DNA of 64,000 nucleotides from Roseomonas indoligenes (GTDB lineage Bacteria > Pseudomonadota > Alphaproteobacteria > Acetobacterales > Acetobacteraceae): contig NZ_JAGIZA010000010.1 of the NCBI RefSeq assembly GCF_017813365.1, positions 1-64,000 on the forward strand, written 5' to 3'. The position numbers were made by a program, and so were the translations under genes. Positions within the stretch are counted from its first letter, which is position 1. Each line of letters opens with the position of its first letter. The notes below the pieces were generated by a model. It saw only the letters and a list, made by a program, of their open reading frames with translations, did not search any database and had not been told where the DNA came from. Shown here one piece after another: positions 16,360 to 27,668 of this stretch.

Positions 16360-17399
16360 CGGATCGGCGGTGCGTAGAGCAGGCCCCCCTGGCTCCACAG
16401 GGCGTTCAGCCCGCGCTTCAGGCCGATGGGGCTTCTCTCTCCGAGATGCCGCTCGAAGATCTCGCCGTAATTCCCCACGGCGCGGATGGCAGTGAGGGCC
16501 CAGCGGCGGTCCAGGCCGATGGAGGGGCCGAAATCGCCGGTCACGCCGAGCAGGCGGCGGATGTCGGGGTTGGGGCTTTCCAGCATCGACTCCGCATTGG
16601 CCTGGGTCACGCCCAGCTCCTCGGCCAGGATCAGCGCGTAGATCGTCCAGCGCACCACGTCGTACCATTGCTGGTCGCCCTTGCGGACGGCGGGGGCGTG
16701 GGGCTCCTTGCTGATGACGTCCGGCAGGATGATGTGCTCGTTCGGGTCCGCGAAGGTCGTGCGGAAGCCCGCGAGCTGGCTGGCATCCAGGGAATAGCTG
16801 TCGCAGCGGCCTGAGGCATAGGCCTTGCGGGTGTCCTCGTTGCTCTCGAAGACCAGGGGGCGGATGGCGATGCGGTTGGTGCGCGCCCAGTCCGCCAGGT
16901 TCAGCTCGTTGGTCGAGCCGGCGGAGACGCAGATCGTGGCGCCTTCCAGCTGCGACGCGCGCTCGATCCCGGTGGCGCGACGGACGATGAAGCCCTGGCC
17001 GTCATGGAAGGTGATGGGGCCGAATTGCAGGCCGGAGGATGTCTCCCGCGCCATGGTCCAGGTGAAGGTGCGGGCCACCACGTCCACCTGGCCGGACTGC
17101 AGCGCGGGGATGCGGGACTGGCTGGTCAGCACCGTGAAGCGGACCCTGGACGGGTCGCCGAGCACGGCGGCGGCGATGGCGCGGCAGAAATCCGGGTCCA
17201 TGCCACGGTGTTCCCCCCGGCTGTCCGGCACGCCGAAGCCGGCGGAGCCGGGATTGGCGCCGCAGTCCAGGTAGCCCTTGGACCGGATGGAGGAGAGCAT
17301 GGGGCCCGGCGAGACCTGGGCCCCGGCCGCCATGGGCAGGAGCAGGCCTGCCGCGGCCAGGGCCGCCCCCATCCAGCGCCGCGCACGATGCTTCGCCAT
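16356..17399 (-). CDS. Amino-acid ABC transporter binding protein, AapJ-like
   Basis: A 347-residue periplasmic binding protein starting at MAKHRARR with a basic n-region and hydrophobic signal (WMGAALAAAGLLLPMAAGA). The segment GYLDCGANPGSAGFGVPD and GMDPDFCRAIAAAVLGD, and the length near 340, fit the general L-amino-acid binding proteins (AapJ type, SBP_bac_3 fold). No permease or ATPase genes (aapQMP) are adjacent, so it is an orphan subunit here. An in-frame Met five codons upstream is less likely. Confidence 0.88.
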   Translation of the reverse strand: MAKHRARRWMGAALAAAGLLLPMAAGAQVSPGPMLSSIRSKGYLDCGANPGSAGFGVPDSRGEHRGMDPDFCRAIAAAVLGDPSRVRFTVLTSQSRIPALQSGQVDVVARTFTWTMARETSSGLQFGPITFHDGQGFIVRRATGIERASQLEGATICVSAGSTNELNLADWARTNRIAIRPLVFESNEDTRKAYASGRCDSYSLDASQLAGFRTTFADPNEHIILPDVISKEPHAPAVRKGDQQWYDVVRWTIYALILAEELGVTQANAESMLESPNPDIRRLLGVTGDFGPSIGLDRRWALTAIRAVGNYGEIFERHLGERSPIGLKRGLNALWSQGGLLYAPPIR

Positions 17400-17467
17400 C
17401 CCGCCTCTCCCCATACCCCGGGCGGAAGGTTCCGCCGGGGTTACGGAAGCAAGCGTCGCGCCGCGCC

Positions 17468-18670
17468 TCAGCGCAAGCTCTGGCAGAACTCCTGGACCCG
17501 CGCGCAGCCCTCCCGCAGGTCGTCGGGGTTGATGGCGTAGGAGATCCGCACATGCGGGCTCATGCCATAGGCAGCGCCGTAGACGGTGCCGACATGCGCT
17601 TCCTCCAGCAGGGCCATGGCGAACTCGGCGTCCGTGGTGATGCGGCGCCCGCCCGGCGTGGTGCGGCCGATGCAGCCGGAGATGTCGGGGAAGACGTAGA
17701 AGGCGCCTTCCGGCTTGTGGCAGGTAACGCCCCGCGCCTCGTTCAGCAGATCCACCACCAGGTTGCGGCGGATGCGGAAGGATTCGGCCCGTTCCGCCAG
17801 GAAATCCTGCGGCCCGTCCAGCGCCGCCACCGCCGCGGCCTGCCCGATGGAGGAGGCGCCGCCGGTGGACTGGCCCTGCATGTTCGTCATGCCCTTGATC
17901 AGGGCGCGGGGGCCGCCGCAGTAGCCCACGCGCCAGCCGGTCATCGCGTAGGTCTTGGACACGCCGTTCACCGTCAGCACCCGGTCGCGCAGGGCGGGCT
18001 CCACCTGGGCGATCGTGCAGAACTCGAAGCCGTCGTAGAGCAGGTGCTCGTACATGTCGTCGCTCAGCACCATCACCTGGGGATGGCGCAGGATGACGTC
18101 GGCGATGGCGCGCATTTCCGCCCGTGTGCAGGCGGCGCCGGTGGGGTTGTTGGGGAAGTTCAGCACCACCCAGCGCGTGCGGGGGGTGATGGCGGCCTCC
18201 AGGTCCTCGGGCCGCAGCTTGAAGCCGTTGGATTGCGGGCAGTCCACGGGCACGGGGGTGGCGCCGCCGAGGCGGGCCATGTCGGCGTAGCTGATCCAGA
18301 AGGGGCGGGGGATGATCACCTCGTCGCCCGGGTTCAGCGTGGCCATCATGGCGTTGTAGAGGATCTGCTTTCCACCATTGCCGACAAGGATCTCGTCCGC
18401 CTCGTAGTCCAGCCCGTTCTCCCGCCGGAACTTGCGGCGAATGGCCTCCTTGATCGGAGCGGTGCCGGCGAGAGGCGGGTACTTCGTCTGCCCTTCCAGC
18501 GCGGCGCGGTGCGCCGCCTCGATGGCGTGGGGTGGGGTGGGGAAATCCGGCTGGCCCTGGGTGAGGGCAATCACCTTGTTGCCGGAGGCCGCCAGTTCCC
18601 GCGAGCGCTGGGTCATCACCACCGAGGCGGAGGGGGCGACGGCGTCCAGGCGGCTGGCGAGGGTGATCAT
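17468..18670 (-). CDS. PLP-dependent aminotransferase, aspartate type
   Basis: A 400-residue class I aminotransferase. It shows NNPTG at 174-178, DDMYEHL around 204-210 for cofactor contacts, the Schiff-base lysine Lys239 in GVSKTYAMTGWRVGY and a C-terminal Arg in HVRISYA for the substrate carboxylate. The sequence fits aspartate aminotransferases of subgroup I-gamma, which interconvert aspartate and glutamate with their oxo acids in the cytoplasm; related prephenate activity cannot be excluded. Start ATG 18670. The gene diverges from the DUF423 gene across 107 bases. Confidence 0.9.
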   Translation of the reverse strand: MITLASRLDAVAPSASVVMTQRSRELAASGNKVIALTQGQPDFPTPPHAIEAAHRAALEGQTKYPPLAGTAPIKEAIRRKFRRENGLDYEADEILVGNGGKQILYNAMMATLNPGDEVIIPRPFWISYADMARLGGATPVPVDCPQSNGFKLRPEDLEAAITPRTRWVVLNFPNNPTGAACTRAEMRAIADVILRHPQVMVLSDDMYEHLLYDGFEFCTIAQVEPALRDRVLTVNGVSKTYAMTGWRVGYCGGPRALIKGMTNMQGQSTGGASSIGQAAAVAALDGPQDFLAERAESFRIRRNLVVDLLNEARGVTCHKPEGAFYVFPDISGCIGRTTPGGRRITTDAEFAMALLEEAHVGTVYGAAYGMSPHVRISYAINPDDLREGCARVQEFCQSLR

Positions 18671-18777
18671 GGCGGCGGCGATCTTCCGGGCAGGGAGGGT
18701 AAGGGGATAGGAGGCGGCCCGGTGCCCCGCAAGCGGCGTGCCTCCCTTCGGGCAGCGGGTTCTGCTAATCCTGGGGC

Positions 18778-19143
18778 ATGTCACGTCTCTTCATCGCGGC
18801 CGGCGCCCTGGCCGGGCTGCTCGCCGTCGGCCTCTCCGCTTATGCGGCGCACGGGCTGGCGCTGGACCCCGCCCGCACGCGGATGATCGACAACGCTCTG
18901 ACCCAGCAGGGCTGGCACGCCCTGGCGCTGATCGCCGCCGGCATCCTGGCGGAACGCTGGGGCGGCTGGGCGATCAACGGCGCGGGACTGGCTTTCCTGG
19001 CGGGGATGATCCTGTTCTGCGGTGCCGTCTGGTACGTCGCCACCACGGGCCGCAGCCTCGGGCCGGTGGCGCCGACAGGTGGAATGCTGCTGATGCTGGG
19101 CTGGCTGCTGCTGGCCGTGGCCGCGCTGTTCCAGCGGGCATGA
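18778..19143 (+). CDS. DUF423 membrane protein
   Basis: A 121-residue protein with the DUF423 hallmark near the start (GALAGLLAVGLSAYAAHGL) and about four membrane helices, typical for the family in length and pattern. Function unknown. Its stop TGA is embedded in the ATGA overlap with the methyltransferase gene, so the two are translationally coupled; the pairing of DUF423 with an RlmM-like methyltransferase suggests co-expression only. Confidence 0.88.
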   Translation: MSRLFIAAGALAGLLAVGLSAYAAHGLALDPARTRMIDNALTQQGWHALALIAAGILAERWGGWAINGAGLAFLAGMILFCGAVWYVATTGRSLGPVAPTGGMLLMLGWLLLAVAALFQRA

Positions 19144-20063
19144 TCCGCTCCGCCTACCTCGCGGCCGAAGGCTTCGAGCCGGAACTGACCGAGGACCTGC
19201 GCCGTGCAGGGCGCCGGATCGATGGCTGGCACGGTCCGCTCGCGCTCTCGCCCGATCCCGTGCCGGAAGGGCCGAACGTCACGCCCTGGGCGCTGGATGT
19301 CTGGAACGATCCGCGTGAGTTGCCCGTGCCCTCTATCAAGGCGGCCGCCGACGCGATGCGGGCGATCCAGCGCAACTGGGCCCTGCTGGACGTGGCGCAC
19401 CACCGCCGGGCCGCGCTGATCCGCGATGCCCTGCCGGTGCTGCGGCCGAAGCCGATCGTCTTTCCGGCCCTGCCGCCCTCCTCCCATCTCGGCGGCTGGA
19501 CGCTGCTGGCGCCGGACCGAATGCTGGCGAGCCCGACCAAGAGCAGCCCCTTCGTCAACGGTGCCCCCGCCTTCGTGGAGGACCGGGAAGGGCCGCCGAG
19601 CCGCGCCTACCTGAAGCTGTGGGAAGCCCTGGTCCGGATCGGCCGCTGGCCGCAGCCGGGCGAGCACTGCCTGGACCTCGGCGCCGTGCCCGGCGGCTGG
19701 AGCTGGGCGCTGGCGCAGCTTGGGGCCAAGGTGACCGCGGTGGACAAGGCGGAGATGGATCCGCGCGTGGCCGCCATGCCCGAGGTGACCGTGCGCCGGG
19801 AGAGCGCCTTCGGGCTGGAGCCCTTCCCCGTGGACTGGCTGTTCAGCGACGTGATCTGCTACCCCGCGCGCCTGCTCGGGCTGGTGCGCCGCTGGATGGA
19901 GGCGGGGGCGGCGAGGAACATCGTCGTCACCATCAAGTTCCAGGCGCAGACGGACCATGAGACGGCGGCCGCCTTCGCCGCCATCCCTGGCGGGGCGCTG
20001 TTCCACGGGGCGCACAACAAGCACGAGCTGATGTTCGCGTGGTCTGCCGGGGGCGGGGGGTAG
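19140..20063 (+). CDS. RlmM/FtsJ-like rRNA 2'-O-methyltransferase
   Basis: A 307-residue SAM-dependent methyltransferase. The SAM site is LDLGAVPGGWSWAL at 178-191, and the K-D-K-E catalytic tetrad of 2'-O-ribose methyltransferases is visible as Lys159 (YLKLW), Asp237 (FSDVICYP), Lys266 (VTIKF) and Glu296 (HNKHELMF). The N-terminal 150 residues would be the RNA-recognition domain. The closest named group is RlmM, which methylates C2498 of 23S rRNA; the protein is shorter than E. coli RlmM, so the exact target is inferred. The ATG overlaps the DUF423 stop by four bases. Confidence 0.82.
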   Translation: MIRSAYLAAEGFEPELTEDLRRAGRRIDGWHGPLALSPDPVPEGPNVTPWALDVWNDPRELPVPSIKAAADAMRAIQRNWALLDVAHHRRAALIRDALPVLRPKPIVFPALPPSSHLGGWTLLAPDRMLASPTKSSPFVNGAPAFVEDREGPPSRAYLKLWEALVRIGRWPQPGEHCLDLGAVPGGWSWALAQLGAKVTAVDKAEMDPRVAAMPEVTVRRESAFGLEPFPVDWLFSDVICYPARLLGLVRRWMEAGAARNIVVTIKFQAQTDHETAAAFAAIPGGALFHGAHNKHELMFAWSAGGGG

Positions 20064-20070
20064 GGGCCGG

Positions 20071-20964
20071 CTAGGGCGCGTCCGCCCCGATCGGAGCCGA
20101 GGCGCCGCGCGCGGGCATCCGGCCCTTCCAGGCGCCCTCCCGCGCGGCCCAGGCGCGGGTGAACTCGGCACCCAGCAGGAAGACCTGGGCGGAGTAGTAG
20201 ACCCAGACCAGAACCACGATCAGCGCGCCCGCCGCGCCGTAGCTCCGCGTCATGCCGCTGCCGCCGATGTACCAGCCGATCACGGTCTTCCCGATGCTGA
20301 AGAGGAAGGCGGTGATGACCGCGCCCACCGCCACGTCCCGCCAGGCGAGGTGCCGGTCCGGCAGGATCTTGTAGATGGCGCCGAAGAGCAGGGCGGTGAG
20401 GCCGACGCCGACGACGAAATTCACGGCCTTCAGCAGGATCTCCAGCGCCGGTACGAAGCCCGTGATCCAGGACCCGAAGGCCGAGAGCAGCGCGCTGACC
20501 ATGAGGGAGACGAGCAGCAGGAACCCCGTGGCCCCCACCAGCCCGACGGAGAGGGCGCGCGCCTTCACCAGCGCGCCGACGGAGACGGGCTTCGCCTCGG
20601 CCTGCCAGATGACGTTCAGCGCCCCTTGCAGTTCCGCGAAGACGCCGGAGGCCGTAACGAAGAGAATACCGAAGCCGACCAGGGCGGCGACGCCCTTGCC
20701 GCTGGAACTCTCCTGGCTGCCCTTCATCACCTCCACGATGGCCTTCCCGCCCTCCTCCCCGACAAGGCCGGTGAGCTGGGCGGAGACGGCCTCGCTCACC
20801 GCGTCCCGTCCGAAGAAGAAGCCGGCGATGGCGACCGCGAGGACCAGCAGGGGCGCGATGGAGAAGAGGGTGTAGCAGGCGATCGCCGCGCCCCGCGTCA
20901 TCGCCTCGTGGTCCACGAAGCCGAGAACGGCGTCCTTGATGAGGCGCCAGGCCCGCCCGAACAT
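20071..20964 (-). CDS. YihY/BrkB family inner-membrane protein
   Basis: A 297-residue protein with about six membrane helices and family landmarks: HEAMTRGAAIACYTLFSIAPLL near the N-terminus, QGALNVIWQ in the middle and GSGMTRSYGAAGALIVVLVW then YYSAQVFLLGAEF near the C-terminus. The family was once misnamed RNase BN; its transport role is not settled. The length is normal. It converges with the methyltransferase gene, seven bases apart. Confidence 0.9.
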   Translation of the reverse strand: MFGRAWRLIKDAVLGFVDHEAMTRGAAIACYTLFSIAPLLVLAVAIAGFFFGRDAVSEAVSAQLTGLVGEEGGKAIVEVMKGSQESSSGKGVAALVGFGILFVTASGVFAELQGALNVIWQAEAKPVSVGALVKARALSVGLVGATGFLLLVSLMVSALLSAFGSWITGFVPALEILLKAVNFVVGVGLTALLFGAIYKILPDRHLAWRDVAVGAVITAFLFSIGKTVIGWYIGGSGMTRSYGAAGALIVVLVWVYYSAQVFLLGAEFTRAWAAREGAWKGRMPARGASAPIGADAP

Positions 20965-21185
20965 GTGTCTTTCCCATCCCGCAATGCGATTGAAAGGCGG
21001 CCGGGGCCGGGCGGGTTTCAGCGCGGAAGCGGAACGGGCGCGCCGAAGGGCGGCTGAGGGGAAAGTTCCGCAGAGGGTGCGTTTTGGGTAATCATGTTGC
21101 GTGAATCGGCCATGCAGGTGGCACTGCTTGCTCAGGCCTGCTGGCTGGGCCTATGGGCCGGGTTGAACCGAAGGGGAGGCCCGCC

Positions 21186-22166
21186 ATGTCCGTCCAGATC
21201 GTCCGCCGCAGCCTGCTGGGTGCGGCCCTGGCCCTGCCGGCCCTGCGCAGCGCCTCCGCCCAGGACGCCTGGCCCGCGCGGCCGGTGCGGCTGCTGATCC
21301 CCTTCCCGCCGGGGCAGGCGACCGACACGATCGGGCGCGTGCTGGCCGAGGCGCTCTCCGCCAGGTGGCCGCAGCGCGTGGTCGTGGAGAACCGGGCCGG
21401 TGGCGCGGGGGTGGTGGGGACGGAAGCCGGGGCGCGGGCGGCGCCGGACGGCTACACCCTGGTGGCCTCCACCAGCGGGACGAACGGGATCAACCCCAGC
21501 GTGATCCGCAACCTGCCCTATGACGCGGAGAAGGACTTCAACTACGTCACGCTGATGTTCACCGTGCCGCTGATGATCGTAGCACACCCCTCCTTCGCGC
21601 CGAACGACATGGCCGGGCTGATCGCGGCGGCGAAGGCGGATCCGGGCGGCATCTCCTACGGCAGCGGCGGGCCCGGCACCTCCCAGCACATGTCGGCGGA
21701 GCTGTTCTGCTCCAAGGCCGGGGTGAAGCTGACGCATGTTCCCTATCGCGGCAGCGGGCCGGCCATGGCGGACCTGCTGGCCGGCAACATCCCCATGATG
21801 TTCGACAGCGTGGCGAGCGCCCTGCCGCACATCCGCGGCGGCCGGATCAAGGCGCTCGGCGTCACCTCCGCCGCGCGCGCGCCGCAGCTGCCGGAGGTGC
21901 CCGCCATCGCCGAGGCGATCCCGGGCTACGAGGCGATCGGCTGGGCCGGGATTGCCGTGCCGGTGGGCACGCCGGAGGCGGTGGTGAACCGCGTGAACGC
22001 CGATGTCACGGCTCTGCTGCGCGATCCGGCCTTCGCCGCACGGGTGGTGCAGCTCGGCGGGGCGCCGGCGCCGCAGACGGTGGCGGAGGCGAACGGCTTC
22101 GTCCGTGCGGAGATCGCGAAATGGCGGGAGGTGGCACGCAACGCGGATGTCCGGCTGGACGGGTAG
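21186..22166 (+). CDS. Bug-family solute-binding protein (tripartite tricarboxylate transporter type)
   Basis: A 326-residue periplasmic binding protein starting at MSVQIVRRSLLGAALALPAL with a twin-Arg-like signal. The family motifs are PVRLLIPFPPGQATDTIGR, VVVENRAGGAGVVGTE, GYTLV, THVPYRGSGPAMADLLAG and a late GWAGIAVPVGTP. Bug proteins bind carboxylates or other small ligands and pair with TctAB membrane proteins or act as sensors. No membrane subunits are nearby, as is usual for the large orphan Bug sets of this lineage and of Burkholderiales. Confidence 0.93.
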   Translation: MSVQIVRRSLLGAALALPALRSASAQDAWPARPVRLLIPFPPGQATDTIGRVLAEALSARWPQRVVVENRAGGAGVVGTEAGARAAPDGYTLVASTSGTNGINPSVIRNLPYDAEKDFNYVTLMFTVPLMIVAHPSFAPNDMAGLIAAAKADPGGISYGSGGPGTSQHMSAELFCSKAGVKLTHVPYRGSGPAMADLLAGNIPMMFDSVASALPHIRGGRIKALGVTSAARAPQLPEVPAIAEAIPGYEAIGWAGIAVPVGTPEAVVNRVNADVTALLRDPAFAARVVQLGGAPAPQTVAEANGFVRAEIAKWREVARNADVRLDG

Positions 22167-22251
22167 GGGGCTGTTGCCCGGCCGCCACAACCGGCCGCGG
22201 GATCGCAGGGCGTGGCCGCGGATCGGTGCGGGATGGGGCAGGATAGGAGCC

Positions 22252-23049
22252 ATGGTCCGGTTCTGCTCCTTCGCCCCGCTCCTCGGCCTCGGCCTGCTCG
22301 CCGCTTGCGCCGGCACGCCAGCACCGTCTCCGCAGGCCTATGCGCCGGAGGCTGGCTACGACACAGCCTCCGCCGCGCCGTCCACCGATGACCGCGCGGC
22401 CAGCCGGGCCGCGGCCCGGGCCTATCGGGCCGCGGCCGCAAGGCGCCGCTATCGCGTCCCCGGACCCTCGGGCGATCCCTGGGGTCCGCATATCCGGGAA
22501 GCCGCGAACCGCTTCGGCATTTCCGACGGCTGGATCCGCGCGATCATGCGGCAGGAGACGGGCGGGCGCATCAATGGCTCCGACGGGCTGCCCATCACCT
22601 CGCCGGTGGGCGCCATGGGCCTGATGCAGGTAATGCCCCGCACCTATGAGCGCCTGCGGGACCTGAACGGGCTGGGGGACGACCCCTACGACCCGCGCGA
22701 CAACATCATGGCCGGCGCCGCCTATATCCGGGAGATGTCGGACCGCTTCGGCGCGCCGGGCTTCGTGGCCGCCTATAATGCGGGGCCGCTGCGGGTGGAG
22801 GGCGTGCTCTCCGGCGCGATGATCCTGCCGGATGAGACGGTGAACTACCTGGCGCGGGTGGTGCCGAGTCTCGGCACCCCCGTGGCGATGGACGGGGTCT
22901 GGGCGGAGGCGGCGGGGTCCTCCTCCGGCGGCTACGGCTCGGGCGGTTACGGGGCCGGGGTGATGGCCGTCTCCGACGATCCCAGCCTTCGCGCCTATGA
23001 GGGCGGCGGGCTGGTAACGCCGAACGCGCCCACGGGGACGACTTACTAG
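22252..23049 (+). CDS. Lytic transglycosylase lipoprotein (SLT domain)
   Basis: A 265-residue lipoprotein with lipobox LAAC, acylated at Cys19. After an Ala/Arg-rich linker (about 45-70) the SLT domain has the catalytic Glu102 in IMRQETGG, the GAMGLMQVMPRTY motif and AAYNAGP. It should cleave peptidoglycan between MurNAc and GlcNAc from the inner face of the outer membrane. The tail is Gly/Ser/Tyr-rich. Start ATG 22252 follows AGGATAGGAG. Confidence 0.9.
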   Translation: MVRFCSFAPLLGLGLLAACAGTPAPSPQAYAPEAGYDTASAAPSTDDRAASRAAARAYRAAAARRRYRVPGPSGDPWGPHIREAANRFGISDGWIRAIMRQETGGRINGSDGLPITSPVGAMGLMQVMPRTYERLRDLNGLGDDPYDPRDNIMAGAAYIREMSDRFGAPGFVAAYNAGPLRVEGVLSGAMILPDETVNYLARVVPSLGTPVAMDGVWAEAAGSSSGGYGSGGYGAGVMAVSDDPSLRAYEGGGLVTPNAPTGTTY

Positions 23050-23067
23050 GATCGTCCGCCAGACGCC

Positions 23068-23751
23068 CTAGGTGCCGGCCGCGGGCGCGAGGCGGCCGAT
23101 GAAGATCACCGGCCCGGTTGGGCGCCCCGTGGGGGAGCCGCCGGGCGGCTCGACGCTGATCTCGATCAGCATCCCCGGCTCCGGCCGGATCACCCCTGGT
23201 GCCACGGTTGCGCGCCCCTCGGCCGGGATGATGCCCAGCGAGACGGGCGCGGTGGCACCGGGCGCCAGGGCCCAGAGCTGCTGCACCCGGCCCGGCTCCA
23301 GCGGGCGCGGCGTGAGGCTGGCCAGCCGCAGCCCGCCGCCCTCGGTCTCCACCAGCCAGGCCGGCTGATCGCGGCTGCTGAGGAGGACGGTGGTCATTCG
23401 CGGCGGCTCGGCCGGGCGCAGGACGAGCAGGGCGGCCAGACCGGCGGCGATGGCCGTGGCGCCGGTGGCCCAGGCCTTCCAGAGCCGGCCGGTGCGGAGC
23501 GGCACCACGGGCGCGGCCGGGCGGCCGGCGACCGAGGCCTCGATCCGGTCCCAGAGGGCCGGCGGCGGTGCGACGGGCGGCGCCAGCGCCGTGAGGGACC
23601 CGAGCCGTGCCTCCCAGGCATCCACGGCATCGCGCAGCGCGGCATCCACGGGCAGGGCGCGGCGCACCGTCTCCGCCTCCCGCGCATCGAGGGTGCCCAG
23701 CACGTACTCGGCGGCCAGGGCGTCCAGCATCTCGGGGTCGGAGGGGATCAC
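23068..23751 (-). CDS. Anti-sigma factor, RskA-like
   Basis: A 227-residue single-pass membrane protein. The N-terminal ADALAAEYVLGTL-type segment (here LDALAAEYVLGTLDAREAE) is the zinc-less anti-sigma domain, a membrane helix lies at about 93-110 (ATAIAAGLAALLVL), and the rest is a periplasmic RskA-type domain. The GTG start (23751) overlaps the sigma-factor stop as GTGA, fixing the start and showing translational coupling. It should hold the neighbouring ECF sigma factor inactive. Confidence 0.9.
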   Translation of the reverse strand: MIPSDPEMLDALAAEYVLGTLDAREAETVRRALPVDAALRDAVDAWEARLGSLTALAPPVAPPPALWDRIEASVAGRPAAPVVPLRTGRLWKAWATGATAIAAGLAALLVLRPAEPPRMTTVLLSSRDQPAWLVETEGGGLRLASLTPRPLEPGRVQQLWALAPGATAPVSLGIIPAEGRATVAPGVIRPEPGMLIEISVEPPGGSPTGRPTGPVIFIGRLAPAAGT

Positions 23752-24296
23752 GCGAGGCACCCCTTCAGCCGTGCGAGGCCCCGGCGGATCCAGGCCTTCA
23801 CCGTGCCCAGCGGCTCGTCCAGCCGCGCCGCGATCTGGGCATGGGAGAGCCCGTGGACGAAAGCGAGCACGATGCCCTCCCGGTTGCGGGCCTCCAGCGC
23901 CGCAAGGCACTCGCGCAGGCGGCCGGACTGCTGGGCCTCCGCGATCCGCTCCAGCGCGTCCGGTGCGATGGCGGCATCGCCGAGATTCGGATCGTCCGTC
24001 GGCAGTTCCCGGCCGCGGGCACGGGCGAGGTCCAGCGCGGCGTGGCGGACGATGCCGCCAAGCCAGGGCCCTGCCTCCCCGCGAAGGGGATCGAACTGGG
24101 CGGCGCGGGAGGCGACCTTCAGCATCGCGTCGTGCAGCGCGTCCGCCGCCGCGTCCCGGTCCCGCAGGATCGCCATGGCGATGCCGAAAAGGCGGGAGGC
24201 CTGGGCCTCATAGAGGCGGCGCAGCGCGCCGGCCTCCCCTGCCGCGACGGCGAGGATGGTCCCCGCATCGTCCATTCCCGGATTCGTCTCGCCCAT
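23748..24296 (-). CDS. ECF RNA polymerase sigma factor, SigK/RpoE-like
   Basis: A 182-residue sigma factor with region 2 (LYEAQASRLFGIAMAILRD, ADALHDAMLKV) and region 4 (GIVLAFVHGLSHAQIAARLD followed by TVKAWIRRGLARLK), and no extra domains. It is sandwiched between the fasciclin gene and its anti-sigma factor, a set often found together in proteobacteria. Met8 (MDDAGTIL) is a possible alternative start. The regulated promoters are unknown. Confidence 0.92.
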   Translation of the reverse strand: MGETNPGMDDAGTILAVAAGEAGALRRLYEAQASRLFGIAMAILRDRDAAADALHDAMLKVASRAAQFDPLRGEAGPWLGGIVRHAALDLARARGRELPTDDPNLGDAAIAPDALERIAEAQQSGRLRECLAALEARNREGIVLAFVHGLSHAQIAARLDEPLGTVKAWIRRGLARLKGCLA

Positions 24297-24380
24297 TCAC
24301 GAAGGTTACAGCGGCACGCGGCCGGGCGCATCAGGCGCGCTGCGCGGCCGGGGAGGGATCCCCGGCCGTGACGGGCCACC

Positions 24381-24986
24381 TCAGCGCGGCATGAGCACGC
24401 GGTCGATGACGTGGATCACGCCGTTGGACTGGATCACGTCGTAGGTGCCGATCCCCGCCACAGTCCCCGCCGCATCCTTCAGGACAATGTTATGCGGGCC
24501 GTTCATCATCGCGGTCAGGGTCTGGCCGTTGACCGTGGTGAGGCTGGCCGTGCCGCCGCCCGCCCGGATCCGCTCCGCCAGTCTCATGAAATCCAGCCGG
24601 CCGGGCACGACGTGGTAGGTGAGCACGCCCGTCAGCATCGCCTTGTTCTCGGGGCGTAGCAGGGTGGGCACCGTGTTCGGCGGCAGGGCGGAGAAGGCGG
24701 CGTTGGTGGGCGCGAAGACGGTGAAGGGGCCTGGGCCCTTCAGGGTCTGAACCAGCCCGGCGGCCTGGACGGCGGAGACCAGCGTGGTGTGGTCGCGCGA
24801 GTTCACCGCATTGTCCACGATGTCGCGGCTGGGCAGCATCGGCGCGCCGCCCACCTCCACGCTGCCGGCCATTGGGCCAGCCATCGCGCCGCCCGCCATC
24901 GGCATCGACTGCATTCCGTCGGCGCAGCCGGCGAGGAGCGCCACCCCGAGCAGGGCCGCGGAGGAGTGCAGGAAGAGTGCTTTCAT
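24381..24986 (-). CDS. Fasciclin-domain lipoprotein
   Basis: A 201-residue protein with lipobox LLAGC (Cys21), a Met/Gly-rich linker (MQSMPMAGGAMAGPMAG) and one FAS1 domain: FTVFAPTNAAFSALP, LTYHVVPG and NGVIHVIDRVLMP. FAS1 domains mediate adhesion or matrix contacts. It precedes the ECF sigma gene by 84 bases on the same strand and is a likely target of that sigma factor. The Met-rich linker could bind metal, which is speculative. Confidence 0.9.
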   Translation of the reverse strand: MKALFLHSSAALLGVALLAGCADGMQSMPMAGGAMAGPMAGSVEVGGAPMLPSRDIVDNAVNSRDHTTLVSAVQAAGLVQTLKGPGPFTVFAPTNAAFSALPPNTVPTLLRPENKAMLTGVLTYHVVPGRLDFMRLAERIRAGGGTASLTTVNGQTLTAMMNGPHNIVLKDAAGTVAGIGTYDVIQSNGVIHVIDRVLMPR

Positions 24987-25111
24987 GGCCGTCCAATCCG
25001 TGGTCGACGGGACCGGCCCATCGTTCCGCGGCCCCGCTTCTCGCCAAGACCTGCCGCGCTACGGGGCGGCAGGCCCGCTGGACGCAGCAGGACTCCGATA
25101 TGGACGCGTTG

Positions 25112-25128
25112 TAAGGGAAGAGGCCGGG

Positions 25129-25139
<11 letters not shown>
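25112..25139 (-). terminator. uvrB terminator overlapping the stop codon
   Basis: On the minus strand AGGCCGGG-TAA-CCCGGCCT forms a perfect 8-bp stem whose three-base loop is the uvrB stop codon, followed by CTTCCCTT. Termination would begin as translation ends. Confidence 0.65.
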
Positions 25140-27327
<2,188 letters not shown>

Positions 27328-27537
27328 TGCCCGGGAACATAGGGTGGACAGCGGCCGGTTACAGCAGGATTCCGAACCGCCGGCGCGGCTACGGCCACGC
27401 GCGGGGATGACGCGTCCGTGACCCCGGGCTAAAGTGTTGGTGGAGTGGCGTCCCCGCACCAGGCCGGCCCGGTAGGCCGGCATGGCAGGGCGACGTTGCG
27501 ACCGTGCGGTCCCGTAAGCCGGGACATCCGGGCACGG

Positions 27538-27612
<75 letters not shown>

Positions 27613-27640
27613 CCCCTTCTCTTCACCGCTGCCCCTGACA

Positions 27641-27657
27641 CCCGGGAATATCCCGGG
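27641..27657. other. Perfect short hairpin between tRNA-Thr and small gene
   Basis: CCCGGGA-ATA-TCCCGGG, 7-bp stem. It lies between the ends of a rightward tRNA gene and a leftward small gene, so it may help end transcripts from both sides; no T-run. Confidence 0.35.
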
Positions 27658-27668
27658 CGTGGGAGGGT

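Noticed and set aside
25004-25027. ECF-type promoter (GGAAC ... CGTC) upstream of the fasciclin gene, minus strand
   Set aside because: The spacer is only 13 bases, about three shorter than usual, and no matching motif was found elsewhere in the cluster.
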